A stretch of DNA of 64,000 bases from Thermobifida halotolerans (GCF_003574835.2 NZ_CP063196.1:2480001-2544000), one strand, 5' to 3'; shown: positions 33,348 through 43,012, counted from the stretch's first letter. Program-made: numbers and translations. Notes: generated by a model from the letters alone, not told the origin.

Positions 33348-33738
33348 AGACCTTTGACTTCGAGTTGACGGCGGCGCGGAGCCGGAGACGGCCACCGCGC
33401 TGGGACGGTTGGGCGGCGGGACGCCGGGGCACCACTCCCGACGGCACTGCCAGTGTGTTCGACGATAGCGCACCGTGGTTACGCCCCTCTGCCCGCTTTC
33501 GCCCCCGGGTCCGCCGGGTGTGGCGTGATCCACATCGCCGTCCGTTTCCCCCGCCGGGACCGAGCCGTCCCCCGGCGGGTACGGGTGACCGACCCGGCAC
33601 GCTCACCGCCGGATCACCGGTTTGTTCGCTTTGCCCCTACGGCGACGGCGCGATTGAACATATGGTGGTTCCAGCAGTGGTGTCGAAGGTCGACGACGAT
33701 CCGACACCCAGGATCCCGATGACTGAAGGAGGCGGCCT
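33348..33738. other. Divergent intergenic region, metH / PAC2 gene
   Basis: No gene is supported. A 5-1-5 inverted repeat (CACTG-C-CAGTG, 33445-33455) is the only palindrome of note. No conserved cobalamin-riboswitch box could be placed with confidence on the metH side. Confidence 0.5.
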
Positions 33739-34584
33739 GTGCCTGAGCTCGACAGCGTCTCGGAGCTGGTCGAGCCCGTGATGGTGGCCGCGTTCGAGGG
33801 CTGGAACGACGCCGGTGAGGCGGCCAGCGCCGTGATCGACCACCTGGCCGACATCTGGGGCTCCACGGAGCTGGTCTCCCTGGACTCGGAGGACTACTAC
33901 GACTTCCAGGTCACCCGCCCCCGGGTCACCACGGTGGACGGTGTCAGCCAGGGCATCCACTGGCCCGGCGTGGACGTGTCCGTGGCCCGCTCCCCCGGCG
34001 GCCGGGACGTGGTGCTGGTGCGGGGCGCCGAACCCAGCATGCGCTGGCGCGGCTTCGCCAGCGACCTGCTGTCGGTGGCCCGCGAGCTGGGCGTGCGGCG
34101 GGTGGTCCTGCTGGGGGCGCTGCTCGCCGACGTGCCGCACACGCGGCCGGTTCCGGTCACGGGCGTGTTCTCCCACCCGGAGTTGGCCGGGGCGGTGAGC
34201 CTGGAGCCGACCACCTACGAGGGACCGACCGGGATCATCGGCGTGCTGCACGAGGCGTTCAGCGCCGCCGGTCTGGAGACGGTCTCCCTGTGGGCGGCCG
34301 TACCCCACTACGTGGCCCAGCCGCCCAGCCCCAAGGCGACGCTGGCGCTGGTCCGCCGGGTCGAGGACACCCTGGACCTCACGGTGCGGCTGGGAGAGCT
34401 GCCCGAGGACGCGCGCGCCTGGGAGCGCGGTGTCGACGAACTCGCCGCCCAGGACTCCGACATCGCGGGATACGTGCGCAGCCTGGAGGAGGCCAAGGAC
34501 GCCTCCGAACTTCCCGAGGCCTCCGGCGAGGCCATCGCCCGCGAGTTCGAACGCTACCTGCGGCGCCGCAGAGGCGGTTCCTGA
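33739..34584 (+). CDS. PAC2-family protein
   Basis: A 281-aa protein of the PAC2 family, which is related to a eukaryotic proteasome assembly chaperone and widely conserved in actinobacteria. Visible family features are VMVAAFEGWNDAGEAASAVIDHL near the N-terminus, RGAEPSMRWRGFASDLLSVA in the middle, and SLEPTTYEGPTGIIGVLHEA. A charged helical C-terminus ends REFERYLRRRRGGS. Its bacterial function is not established. The GTG start follows a GAAGGAGG site. In actinobacteria it often stands close to mshC and metH, as here. Confidence 0.88.
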   Translation: MPELDSVSELVEPVMVAAFEGWNDAGEAASAVIDHLADIWGSTELVSLDSEDYYDFQVTRPRVTTVDGVSQGIHWPGVDVSVARSPGGRDVVLVRGAEPSMRWRGFASDLLSVARELGVRRVVLLGALLADVPHTRPVPVTGVFSHPELAGAVSLEPTTYEGPTGIIGVLHEAFSAAGLETVSLWAAVPHYVAQPPSPKATLALVRRVEDTLDLTVRLGELPEDARAWERGVDELAAQDSDIAGYVRSLEEAKDASELPEASGEAIAREFERYLRRRRGGS

Positions 34585-34597
34585 CCGTCTTCCGCCG

Positions 34598-34648
34598 CGC
34601 ACACGGCTGCGGCCCACCCCCGTCGGGGGTGGGCCGCAGCCGTGTGCG
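34598..34648. terminator. Perfect 24-bp hairpin, bidirectional terminator
   Basis: 34598-34621 pair without mismatch with 34625-34648 around a GTC loop, between the convergent PAC2 and ABATE-domain genes. It is the longest perfect stem I found in the window. Its position suggests a terminator for both strands. Confidence 0.75.
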
Positions 34649-34652
34649 GCGT

Positions 34653-35072
34653 TCAGGCCGCGGTGATCCGCCGCCACTCGCCGGTGGCCAGGACCGCCGC
34701 CCACGCCCCGGCGATCCGGGCCAGGCCCCGGCGGACCTCGTCGACCACGGCGGGCGCCAGCGGGGACAGCGCCGCCTCACCGGGGTTGAGCCGGACGGTC
34801 ACCCGGAGCCCGTCCAGGACCCGCTGGGCCCGCGCGATCGCCTCGGCGTCCGCGCTCTCGCCCGCGGCCGCGCGCAACTGGGCGCGCATGCCGTCGCGCA
34901 GGGCGAGCGCCTCGTCGAAGTCGGCGAGGGTGATGGGAATGGCGCTTTCCGGGATCAGTCGGTGTTCGCGCAGGAAGCGGGCCAGGTCCGCTCGGTCGGC
35001 CAGGGTGTCACCGGTGGTGACGAAGTCGCGGATGAGCGTGGCCGCGGCGCTCGTGTTGTCGGGGGTTGCCAT
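34653..35072 (-). CDS. ABATE-domain protein lacking the CGNR zinc finger
   Basis: A 139-aa protein matching the ABATE module (LIRDFVTTGDTLADRADLARFLREH, then LREALR-like helices) of putative stress-induced regulators. Family members usually continue from the GEWRRI-type strand into a C-terminal CGNR zinc finger that is thought to bind DNA. Here the protein stops three residues later (TAA-encoded end after ITAA), and the bases beyond the stop are the 24-bp hairpin, with no finger in any frame. Whether it is a natural single-domain form or a truncation is open. Confidence 0.7.
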   Translation of the reverse strand: MATPDNTSAAATLIRDFVTTGDTLADRADLARFLREHRLIPESAIPITLADFDEALALRDGMRAQLRAAAGESADAEAIARAQRVLDGLRVTVRLNPGEAALSPLAPAVVDEVRRGLARIAGAWAAVLATGEWRRITAA

Positions 35073-35146
35073 TCCCCAATGACATCACGAATCGCCACCG
35101 GGTGTTGACGTTTCGCGTGACCGGCGCCTCCGGCGCGCGGCCCGCC

Positions 35147-37849
35147 TCAGTCGGCGTCCTCGTCCTCCCGGATCGCGGCGAGCAGGCGGCGGGCCTGTTC
35201 GGCGGCACTGTCGTCGGCGGATTCGCCGAACAGTTCGACCGCGGCGGCGGCCTCGGCGGCGGCCTCGGCCGCGGGGGCACTGCCCCACAGGATGAGGGCG
35301 CGGCCGTAGCGGATCGTGCCACGCTGGTAGAGCTCCGCCGTCCGCGGCAGCGAGGGGGCGGCGGCCGCCCGGTCCAGCCACTGCTCGGCCAGCCGCGAGG
35401 CCGCCAGGGCCGCCTCGGTGTCGCCGGCCCGCTTCAGCGCCATCGCCCGGCGCTGGTGGCCCTCGGCCACCATGGAGGGCTCCTCCAGCGCCTCCCAGAC
35501 CGCCGCGGCGGCGGCGTGGTGCTCGGCCGCCTCGGCGTTCCGGTCGAGCCGCTCCAGCAGGCGGGCGGCGTCGGCGTGCAGGTAGGCGGTGAGGTCGGGC
35601 TCCTGCTCGGGGTCGTGGAGGGCGATGAGCTCCTCCCAGCGCGCCACGGCGTCGTCGAGTTCCCCGAGCTCGGTGAGCGCCTTGGCCAGGACCTCGCGCA
35701 GCACCATCCGGTCGGACACGTCGAGCCGGGCCGCCTCCTCCATCGCCACGGCCTCCTCGGCGACCTCCGCGGCCTCGAAGTGCCGTCCGCTGCCCTGGTA
35801 GGCGCGGGCCAGCGGAACCCGCGCGTGCGCGGCCAGCGGCTCCGCTCCCAGCGCGGTGGCCTGCGCGACCGCCTCGGCCAGGGGCGCCACGGCCCGGGCG
35901 TACTCCCGCTCCTCGCACAGCCAGTGGCCCCGGGTGAGCGCGACGGCGACGCGCAGCCCGTCGGGGACGGCGGAGGCGGGCTGGGCGGCGGCCTCGTCCA
36001 GAGCCCGCCAGGCGGCCTCCGGCTCCGCGCCGTCGAGCGCGCGCAGCAGGCAGGCGTGCCGGTAGGCGGCGTCGGCGACCAGCTCGGCCACGCCGCTCTC
36101 GCGGGCGGCCCGCCTGGCCCGGGCGAGCACCGCCTCCTGGTCCTCGTGGGCGGTGTCCGCCGCTCCGAGGACGGCCGCGAGCAGCATCAGCGCCGAGGCC
36201 CGCAGGTCGGGGCCTGCCGCGTCCAGGTCCGTCTCCTCCAGCAGGGTCCGGGCCCGCGCGAACTCGCCCCGCTCGGCCAGGCAGGAGGCGAGCCGGGCGC
36301 GCGACGCCGCCCGGTCGTCGGCGTCGCCGTGCGCGTCCAGGTAGGCCACGGCCCGCTCCAGCAGCGACAGCCCCTCGGGGTCGCCGCTCCTGTCCAGGAC
36401 CGCGCCCAGGCGGCCGAGGGTGCGCCGGCGGTCGGGTTCGCGTCCGGCGGCGGCGTAGTGGTCGGCGGCGGCGCGGTAGTGCTCGGCCGCGCCCGCGGGG
36501 TCGCCGTCGCTCTCGCGCATCCGCCCCTCGGCCTCGGCGCGGCGGCCCCGCGCCCAGGCGGGCGGTTCGCCGTCGGCGGTCAGCTCGTCGAAGCGGCGCC
36601 ACGCCGCGCGCGCCCGCTCCTCCTGCCTGCCCCGCCACCACCGCTCGGCCTGCTCCAGGAGCTCGGACCAGTCCTCGGCGAACGGTTCGACGCTCGGCGG
36701 CGCGGCCGCGGCAGGGGGGCGCGGACGCGGCGCGTACTCGGTCAGCGCCAGGGAGTCCACGACCGGTTCGGCGGCCAGGTGGGCGCGCACCCAGTCGGTC
36801 TGCGCGGTGGTTCCGTTGCGGGCGTCGAACCGGGCGGCGGTCTCGTAGGCGTGGGCGCGCAGCAGGTCGCGCAGTTCGGTGGCGCCGACCTCGGCGGCGG
36901 GCCGGTCGCCGTGGGCGGGGCGGCGCACCGGCAGACCGTCGTGGCCGGCGGCCGCGAGCCGGTCCAGCAGCAGCGCGGCCGAGGCGGCGAAGTCCATGGC
37001 GTCCATGGGGCTGGGCGGCTCGTCCAGCGCGCCCAGGTGCCGTTCCAGGATCTCCAGGCCGCGCGCGTGGTTGCCGGTCAGGGCGCAGAAGAACAGGTGG
37101 TCGCCGATACTGGAGAGGTAGTGCTCCTCCTGGCGGCGGTGCACGCGGTAGGTGCGGCGGTGGGCGTCCGCGGCCGCGTCGTGGCGCCCGGTGCGCAGGT
37201 AGGGCTCCATGAGGGTGGTCAGGATTCCCTGCGGCTGCTCGATGCAGGTCAGCCGCCCCGACAGCACCGGTTCGGCCACGGCGATCGCCTCTTCGTGGGC
37301 GCCCCGCCACACCAGGTGGGAGGCCATGCCGGAGGGGACGCAGCCCTCGCAGTCGGAGGTCTCGTCGCGCGCGGTGGTGCGCCACAGCTCGAACGCCGCG
37401 TCGGCGGCCGCGACGTCCCCGAGGTGGCGGGCCACCCGGCAGCGCAGGCCGTGCACGGCGTGCAGGCTGTGGCCGCCCTCCCGGTAGCGGCGCTCCATGT
37501 CGTCGAGCACCGCGCGGGTGCGGTCCAGCGGGATCTCGGGGAAGTCGATGAGCGAGACCACCATCCACTTGAACTGCCACAGCAACTGGTGGTTGGCGTG
37601 GGGGCCGTAGCGGGTCGGGGCGGCGTCGAAGGCGCTCAGGCAGCGCGTGAAGGTGGCGAAGGCGCGCGCCGGCTCCCCGCCGTACTTGTAGGCCTGGGTG
37701 AGGCTCATCCTCAGCCAGAACAGCTCCTCCTCGTCCGCGCCGTCGAGGGAGGCCAGTTGCAGCGCCTTCTCCAGTGCCGTGCTGCGGGCCCGGCCGTAGG
37801 GCAGGGCCGAGGCCCGCTCGGCCACGTCGCGCCAGTCGTGTCCGCTCAC
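35147..37849 (-). CDS. Large TPR-repeat protein coupled to HSP90-family gene
   Basis: A 900-aa protein built almost wholly of helical TPR-like repeats. Examples are EEAIAVAEPVL, AAEHYRAAADHYAAAGREPDRRRTLGRLGAV and FEAAEVAEEAVAMEEAARL. An acidic C-terminus reads AIREDEDAD. No enzyme motif or signal peptide is visible. The GTG start at 37849 overlaps the stop of the HSP90-family gene by four bases, so the two are translated together. By analogy with TPR cochaperones it may bind the HSP90-like partner, an inference from coupling and domain type. Confidence 0.8.
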   Translation of the reverse strand: MSGHDWRDVAERASALPYGRARSTALEKALQLASLDGADEEELFWLRMSLTQAYKYGGEPARAFATFTRCLSAFDAAPTRYGPHANHQLLWQFKWMVVSLIDFPEIPLDRTRAVLDDMERRYREGGHSLHAVHGLRCRVARHLGDVAAADAAFELWRTTARDETSDCEGCVPSGMASHLVWRGAHEEAIAVAEPVLSGRLTCIEQPQGILTTLMEPYLRTGRHDAAADAHRRTYRVHRRQEEHYLSSIGDHLFFCALTGNHARGLEILERHLGALDEPPSPMDAMDFAASAALLLDRLAAAGHDGLPVRRPAHGDRPAAEVGATELRDLLRAHAYETAARFDARNGTTAQTDWVRAHLAAEPVVDSLALTEYAPRPRPPAAAAPPSVEPFAEDWSELLEQAERWWRGRQEERARAAWRRFDELTADGEPPAWARGRRAEAEGRMRESDGDPAGAAEHYRAAADHYAAAGREPDRRRTLGRLGAVLDRSGDPEGLSLLERAVAYLDAHGDADDRAASRARLASCLAERGEFARARTLLEETDLDAAGPDLRASALMLLAAVLGAADTAHEDQEAVLARARRAARESGVAELVADAAYRHACLLRALDGAEPEAAWRALDEAAAQPASAVPDGLRVAVALTRGHWLCEEREYARAVAPLAEAVAQATALGAEPLAAHARVPLARAYQGSGRHFEAAEVAEEAVAMEEAARLDVSDRMVLREVLAKALTELGELDDAVARWEELIALHDPEQEPDLTAYLHADAARLLERLDRNAEAAEHHAAAAAVWEALEEPSMVAEGHQRRAMALKRAGDTEAALAASRLAEQWLDRAAAAPSLPRTAELYQRGTIRYGRALILWGSAPAAEAAAEAAAAVELFGESADDSAAEQARRLLAAIREDEDAD

Positions 37850-39648
37850 GTCCGCTCCTCGGGATCGGCCGGGGCGGCCCAGTCCAGCAGCCCCAGGAAG
37901 GACCGGTTCAGCACCGCGGTGTCGGCGGGCCGCAGGGGGTGGCGGCCGTGCAGCAGGGCCTGGCCGTACAGCGCCTGCACGGCCAGGGTGACCAGCTCGG
38001 GGTCGGCCAGGGCGGTGACGCGCCGGGTCAGCGGGTTGGCGTGGTTGAGCACCAGGCGGGGCCGGTCGGCGGCCAGCGCGGGTTCCAGCGCGCCCAGCAC
38101 GTCGGCCCACAACTGGTCGGCCTCGGCCCGGGACTCGGCGATCTCGGCGCGGTGCTCGGCGGCGCGGCTGGTCAGGTACAGCGCGGGCAGCGAGGCCGGT
38201 GCGTAGCTGCGCAGGGTCACGGTGCAGCCCAGCGGGTCGAGGGCGCGTTCGGCGGTGTGCAGGAAGTCGCGCAGCCGCAGCTCGGTTCCCGACTCCAGCA
38301 CGCCGAAGCGGGTGGTCAGCTCGCCGGGGTCGAGGGGGCGCAGCGCCGCGGCGGAGTCCAGGTCGCCCAGGCGGGCGACGATCTCGGCGTCGTAGACGTA
38401 GCCCGCGTTGACCAGCCCCACCCCCTGGGCGGCGGCGACCGCCGAGAGTCTGCGGAACTCGTCGACGTCGGGGGTGTAGCGGGCCTCGGGGTGCCGCCGG
38501 GAGAACTCGGCCAGGGTCATCGCGCCGGAACTGGTCTCGAACTCCAGCCAGCGGTGCACCAGGTCCAGCATCGCGTCGTCGTGCACGGCCAGGGCCTTGA
38601 CGCCGACGTGGTGCAGCCGCAGGAAGTGGCGCAGCGCCTCGGGGTCGCTCTCGGCCAGGGTGACCAGCCAGTCGCGGACCTGGTCGCCGAGCACCTCGCG
38701 CACGTGCCCCAGCAGGTCGTCCTCGTAGAGGGCCTCGCGGCTGGCGGTGGGCCGCAGCTCCTCGGTGTCGACCACGCAGCGCACGAAGAACGCCCAGTCG
38801 GGCAGCAGGTCGGCGACGTTGTCGGCGAGCAGCATGCGTTTGAGGTAGACCCGGTGGGTGGCGCGCACCGTGGGGTTGGCCGGGGCGGGCAGCACGAACG
38901 CCACCCCGCGCAGGCCCGCCTCGGGCACCTCCAGGTCGATCGCGTCGAGCGGGGCGAAGCCGAACAGGGTGCGGCAGTAGTCGTCCAGCGCGGCGCGGCG
39001 GCGCGCCGGGGTGGGGTGGGCGCGGCTCCACGGCGGCCCCTGCTCGGTGACGTCGACGGCGTCGACGCGCAACCGGACCGGCAGCAGCGCGCCGTAGTGG
39101 CGGGCCAGGTCGGTGACGGTGCGCGCGCCGAACCACTCTTCGGCGTCGCGGCGCGGCCGCAGGACGACGGTGGTGCCGACCTCCTGCCGCTCCTCACCGG
39201 CCCGCTCCACCAGGTAGCGGCCGTCGGCGTGGCCGACCCAGCGCACGGTGGGGCCGCCGCGGACCGAGCGGGTGCGCACCTCGATCTGGTCGGCGACGAG
39301 GAAGCCGGACAGCAGGCCGATGCCGAACTGGCCGAGGAACTCGTGGCGGGCGTAGCCCAGTTCGTCGCGCTTGCCGGAGCGTCCGATGGTGGCGAGCAGT
39401 TCGTGCACCTGCGGCTCGGTCAGCCCCACCCCGGTGTCGTGGACGCGCAGCGTGCCGTCGCCGGTGTGCTCGGGGGTCTCGACGCGGATCTCGGCGGGCG
39501 CGTCGGGGTCGTCGGCGCGGCGCGCGGTGACGGCGTCGACCCCGTTCTGCAGCAGTTCGCGCAGATACACCCGTGGGCTGGAGTACAGGTGGCGACTGAG
39601 CAGGTCGACCACCCCCCGCAGGTCCACCTGGAACGCGCGTTCGGTCAC
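37846..39648 (-). CDS. HSP90-family protein
   Basis: A 600-aa GHKL-ATPase chaperone of the HSP90 family. The N-terminal nucleotide site has ELLQNGVDAV (Asn35, Asp38), DTGVGLTEPQVHELLATIGRSGK and the glycine loop GQFGIGLLSGFLVAD, then the GTTVVL strand. The middle domain includes the YLKRMLLADNVADLLPDWAFFVRCVVDTEELRPTASRE region typical of HtpG. The C-terminal part is more divergent. This is the actinobacterial HSP90-like form rather than canonical HtpG. The GTG start follows AAAGGG. It is coupled to the TPR gene downstream. Confidence 0.9.
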   Translation of the reverse strand: MTERAFQVDLRGVVDLLSRHLYSSPRVYLRELLQNGVDAVTARRADDPDAPAEIRVETPEHTGDGTLRVHDTGVGLTEPQVHELLATIGRSGKRDELGYARHEFLGQFGIGLLSGFLVADQIEVRTRSVRGGPTVRWVGHADGRYLVERAGEERQEVGTTVVLRPRRDAEEWFGARTVTDLARHYGALLPVRLRVDAVDVTEQGPPWSRAHPTPARRRAALDDYCRTLFGFAPLDAIDLEVPEAGLRGVAFVLPAPANPTVRATHRVYLKRMLLADNVADLLPDWAFFVRCVVDTEELRPTASREALYEDDLLGHVREVLGDQVRDWLVTLAESDPEALRHFLRLHHVGVKALAVHDDAMLDLVHRWLEFETSSGAMTLAEFSRRHPEARYTPDVDEFRRLSAVAAAQGVGLVNAGYVYDAEIVARLGDLDSAAALRPLDPGELTTRFGVLESGTELRLRDFLHTAERALDPLGCTVTLRSYAPASLPALYLTSRAAEHRAEIAESRAEADQLWADVLGALEPALAADRPRLVLNHANPLTRRVTALADPELVTLAVQALYGQALLHGRHPLRPADTAVLNRSFLGLLDWAAPADPEERT

Positions 39649-39812
39649 GGTCGGCCCTTTCCACCCGCTGTGTCGTCGTGCCCTCGCACGAAACATGGCG
39701 CGTTGCACTATAACGCTGTGCGACGACACTTTCCCCCGGCTCTTCGATCCGCCCCCGCGGGTCCCGGGGCGGGTGGGGGACGGGCCGGGACGCGGTGTCC
39801 CGGCCCGCGCTC

Positions 39813-41045
39813 TCAGCGGTCGAGCGCCACGCCCAGGAGGGTGTCGACGGTGTCGCGCATGAGCGCCGGAGCCGCCGGGTCGCCCCCCTCCGCGCCCAGG
39901 GCCGCCTCGACCCAGGAGTCCACCGCGGCCAGCGCGGCGGCGGTGTCCAGGTCGGCGGCGAGCGCGGCGCGCACCCGGGCCAGCAGCGGCGCGGCGTCGG
40001 GGGCGGCCTCCAGCGCGGCGGCGGCCCGCCAGCGCTCCAGCCGCCGCTCGGCGGTGCGCAGCTCCTCGCCGGTCCACTCCCAGGGAGTGCGGTAGTGGTG
40101 GGCCAGCAGGGCCAGCCGGATCGCCATCGGGTCGGTGCCCGCCTCGCGCAGCTTCGAGACGAACACGAGGTTGCCGCGCGACTTGGACATCTTCTCGCCG
40201 TCCAGGCCGACCATGGCCACGTGCAGGTAGGTGTGGGCCTGGGGGTGGGTGCCGGTGGCGCAGCGGGCCTCGGCCGCGCCCATCTCGTGGTGGGGGAAGA
40301 CCAGGTCGTCGCCGCCGCCGTTGAGGTCGAAGCCCATGCCCAGTTCGCGCAGCGAGATGGCGCTGCACTCCACGTGCCAGCCGGGTCGGCCGCGTCCCAG
40401 GGGGGTGTCCCAGGCGGGTTCGCCGGGGCGTTCGGCCCGCCACAGCAGCCAGTCCAGCGGGTCCTTCTTGCCGGGGCGGTCGGGGTCGCCGCCGCGTTCG
40501 GCGAACAGCTCCAGCATGGTGGCGCGGTCCAGGTTGGAGACGCTGCCGAACCGGGAGGCGGCGGCCGCCGAGAAGTAGATGTCGCCGTCCAGGTCGTAGG
40601 CGGCCCCCGCCGCGCGCAGCCGTGTGATGAACTCGGCGATGAGGTCGACCGACTCCACGACGCCGACGAAGGCGCGCGGCGGCAGGATCCGCAGTGCCGC
40701 CATGTCCTCGCGGAACACCTGGATCTCGCGTTCGGCGAGCCGCCGCCAGTCCTGTCCGGTGGCCTCGGCCCGCTCCAGCAGCGGATCGTCGACGTCGGTG
40801 ATGTTCTGCACGTAGTCAACGGCGTGCCCGGCGTCCCGCCACACCCGGTTGACCAGGTCGAAGGTGAGATAGGTGAAGGCGTGGCCGAGGTGGGCGGCGT
40901 CGTAGGGGGTGATACCGCAGACGTACATCCGCGCGGTGGTTTCGGGGGCGGTGGTGCGCAGGGAGCCGGTGACGGTGTCGTGCACGCTGAGCGGCCCGCC
41001 GTGGTCCGGCAGGGCGACGATTTCGGGCGCAGGCCAAGAACGCAT
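39813..41045 (-). CDS. mshC: Cysteine:1D-myo-inosityl glucosamine ligase MshC
   Basis: Joins cysteine to GlcN-inositol in an ATP-dependent step of mycothiol synthesis, the main actinobacterial thiol. The 410-aa protein is a shortened cysteinyl-tRNA synthetase relative. It has [17 protein letters not shown] (zinc Cys and HIGH-like motif), the [13 protein letters not shown] zinc/substrate region, [11 protein letters not shown], and KMSKSRGNL (KMSKS loop). Missing anticodon-binding sequence and overall similarity mark it as MshC rather than CysS. The ATG at 41045 gives the MRSWPAP start seen in the family. The gene sits in the typical PAC2/mshC/uppP region. Confidence 0.95.
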   Translation of the reverse strand: MRSWPAPEIVALPDHGGPLSVHDTVTGSLRTTAPETTARMYVCGITPYDAAHLGHAFTYLTFDLVNRVWRDAGHAVDYVQNITDVDDPLLERAEATGQDWRRLAEREIQVFREDMAALRILPPRAFVGVVESVDLIAEFITRLRAAGAAYDLDGDIYFSAAAASRFGSVSNLDRATMLELFAERGGDPDRPGKKDPLDWLLWRAERPGEPAWDTPLGRGRPGWHVECSAISLRELGMGFDLNGGGDDLVFPHHEMGAAEARCATGTHPQAHTYLHVAMVGLDGEKMSKSRGNLVFVSKLREAGTDPMAIRLALLAHHYRTPWEWTGEELRTAERRLERWRAAAALEAAPDAAPLLARVRAALAADLDTAAALAAVDSWVEAALGAEGGDPAAPALMRDTVDTLLGVALDR

Positions 41046-41114
41046 GATCACGAGGGTATCCGCCGATACGGGCGCCACCGGTGCCGGGGCCGACCGCTTC
41101 CCCGCCGCCGTCCG

Positions 41115-41309
41115 TCACGTCCCGGAGGGGCCGACCGGGTCGCCGCGCCGTGCCGACCGGGTGATCAGCCGCATGCTCACCACCACCGCGACCAGGCACA
41201 GCACGGCCAGCACCGGGTTGTCGTGTGCCCAGTGCCACAGCGCGGCGCCCAGCGCCACCACGTACAGCAGCCAGTAGGCGGCGGTCTCCCACATGCGCGG
41301 TCTGGCCAT
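41115..41309 (-). CDS. Small two-helix membrane protein
   Basis: A 64-aa hydrophobic protein with two predicted membrane segments (about 8-25 and 30-47) and a basic C-terminus. Its ATG at 41309 has a GCGAGGTGCACC ribosome region, which is chosen over the earlier in-frame start at 41366. No family recognised. It ends 69 bp before mshC on the same strand and may be co-transcribed with it. Confidence 0.6.
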   Translation of the reverse strand: MARPRMWETAAYWLLYVVALGAALWHWAHDNPVLAVLCLVAVVVSMRLITRSARRGDPVGPSGT

Positions 41310-41408
41310 GGTGCACCTCGCCCTTCCTGACTGCGGACGGCCGGTCGCCGCGTCCGATCCGGTCACTGTTACGGACGTGCGCGGTCGTTGCGGGGTTTAC
41401 CGGGCACT

Positions 41409-42236
41409 TCACCGGATCATGCGCCAGGCCGCGGGGTCGCCGGGGGCGTCGGTGAAGGCGTAGCGCAGGGTGTGCGCGGTGGCGGCCAGCAGCGTGATCG
41501 AACCGGTCGCCCAGGTCCGGCCGTCGGCCAGCTCGATCCGGGCCACCAGCGCCGAGCGGTCGTCCTCGCCGGTCCCGCCGAGGGCGGTGCGCGCCCCGCC
41601 CTCGGCGGCCTCGTCGAGCAGCCGCACCCACTCCCCCCAGACCTCGCCGACCTCCCGGGCCGTGCGCAGCGCGGACTCCTCGGGTGCGGGGCGGACCGCC
41701 TCGAACAGCGGGCGGTGGCGGACGGCGCGCGGCGCGTCCTCGTCCAGGCCGGTGTTGACGACGACGCTGACGCCCCGGGGGATCTCCCTCTCGACCAGCG
41801 TCGCGCCGTCCCAGCTGAGCAGTGCGGCCCGCCCGGGGTCGGCCACGACCAGGTGGAAGGGGTCGAAGGCGCGCAGCTCGGCCCCGTCCAGCCCGAGCGA
41901 GCCGGTCGCGGCCGCGCGCAGCGGAAGCTCCCCCCTGCTGCGGCGCGCCACCCCCGGCGGCACGGTGGTGTCGAACACCGGACGCCGCCCCGGGGCGGTC
42001 AGGGAGTCGAGCCGCCCGTTGAGCACCGCGGCGACGCGGGGCGTTCCCGCCTCGGGGGGCGCGGCCGCCAGCCAGGTGCCGCCGGCGAGCGCGTCGCGTC
42101 CGCCGATCAGCCGCGGCCACCGCGGCCAGTGCCGGTCCGGGCCCTCGAAGGGCCGGTCGGTCATCTCGTCACGCAGCGCTGCGACCAGGAGCGGGACGGG
42201 GGAGGAGGGATCGAATCCCACGATGGCGGTGCACAT
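41409..42236 (-). CDS. NRDE/TANGO2-family protein
   Basis: A 275-aa protein starting MCTAIVGFDPSSPVPLLVAALRDE, with a Cys at position 2, the diagnostic start of the NRDE (TANGO2-like) family whose fold resembles Ntn hydrolases. RDALAGGTWLAA (about 47-58) replaces the family RD-x-GGTW motif and is well kept. VLNGRLDS corresponds to the LTNxR-like segment and VVVNTGLDEDAPR to the SN-x-L region. Function in bacteria is unclear; roles in redox or haem handling have been discussed for eukaryotic relatives. It is divergent from the P-type ATPase remnant. Confidence 0.85.
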   Translation of the reverse strand: MCTAIVGFDPSSPVPLLVAALRDEMTDRPFEGPDRHWPRWPRLIGGRDALAGGTWLAAAPPEAGTPRVAAVLNGRLDSLTAPGRRPVFDTTVPPGVARRSRGELPLRAAATGSLGLDGAELRAFDPFHLVVADPGRAALLSWDGATLVEREIPRGVSVVVNTGLDEDAPRAVRHRPLFEAVRPAPEESALRTAREVGEVWGEWVRLLDEAAEGGARTALGGTGEDDRSALVARIELADGRTWATGSITLLAATAHTLRYAFTDAPGDPAAWRMIR

Positions 42237-42375
42237 GCGGTGGCTCCTCGACTTCGTCGGGAACGGGGGACGGGCACGGACGCGCCGCCTCCGCCGCTCC
42301 CGTAGGTTCGGGCTGCGCGACGCAGCCCCGATTGTCGCAGCACGCTCTCTTCCAGTATCGGCGGGAGGGTGGTCG

Positions 42376-43012
42376 ATGGCCCAGCAGGGGGAACAGGCGC
42401 CGACTGCGTCCGAGGAGGCCGCGTCGGCCGGGCTGTCCTCGGCACAGGTCGCCCAGCGGCTGGCCGACGGCCTGGGCAACGACGTTCCGGTGCGGGCGGG
42501 CCGCACCGTCGGGCAGATCATCCGGGCCAACGTGTTCACCCGCATCAACGCGATGATCGCGGTGCTGTTCGGGATCATCGCGGTCGCCGGCCCCGTCCAG
42601 GACGGGTTGTTCGCCCTCGTCATCGTGGCCAACACGCTGATCGGGACCGTCCAGGAGCCGCGCGCCAAGAAGACCCTGGACGCGCTGGCCACCGTCGGAG
42701 CCGCCCGGCCGCGGGTGGTGCGCGACGGCTCGGTGGTCGAGGTGAGCGCCCAGGAGGTGGTGCTGGACGACCGGTTCGCGGCCCTGCCGCACGTGGTGGC
42801 CGAGGGGCGCCGGGTCACCGGCCGCATCGAACGGGTCGCCAACCTGTTCCTCACCAAGACCGTGTACTCGATGACCATGGCCACCGTGGTGAGCCCGCTC
42901 ACGGTCGCCCACCCCCTCCGCGGTGGTGACGGCCCTGGCGGTGGCGGGGGCGGCGGCCGCCCTCATCACCGCGGTGCGCCTCGTCGACGACCGGCTGCTG
43001 TCCCGGCGGCGC
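42376..43012 (+). pseudogene. Internally deleted, frameshifted P-type cation ATPase
   Basis: The start is intact: GGGAGGG site, ATG, the N-domain LSSAQVAQRLADGLGNDVPV, the first membrane hairpin NVFTRINAMIAVLFGIIAV and the early actuator domain to EVVLDD. At about 42768-42775 the sequence jumps in frame to the C-terminal segment RFAALPHVVAEGRRVTGRIERVANLFLTK, which normally follows the hinge. The phosphorylation motif DKTGT and the whole nucleotide domain are gone. Near 42905-42920 there is a further junction: a last membrane helix (ALAVAGAAAALITAV) is found in another frame and no stop appears before the neighbouring gene. Non-functional as a pump; the ion once moved cannot be told. Confidence 0.8.

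Noticed and set aside
33348-33738. Cobalamin riboswitch upstream of metH
   Set aside because: Considered because of the gene's cofactor, but I could not place the conserved boxes on the metH strand.
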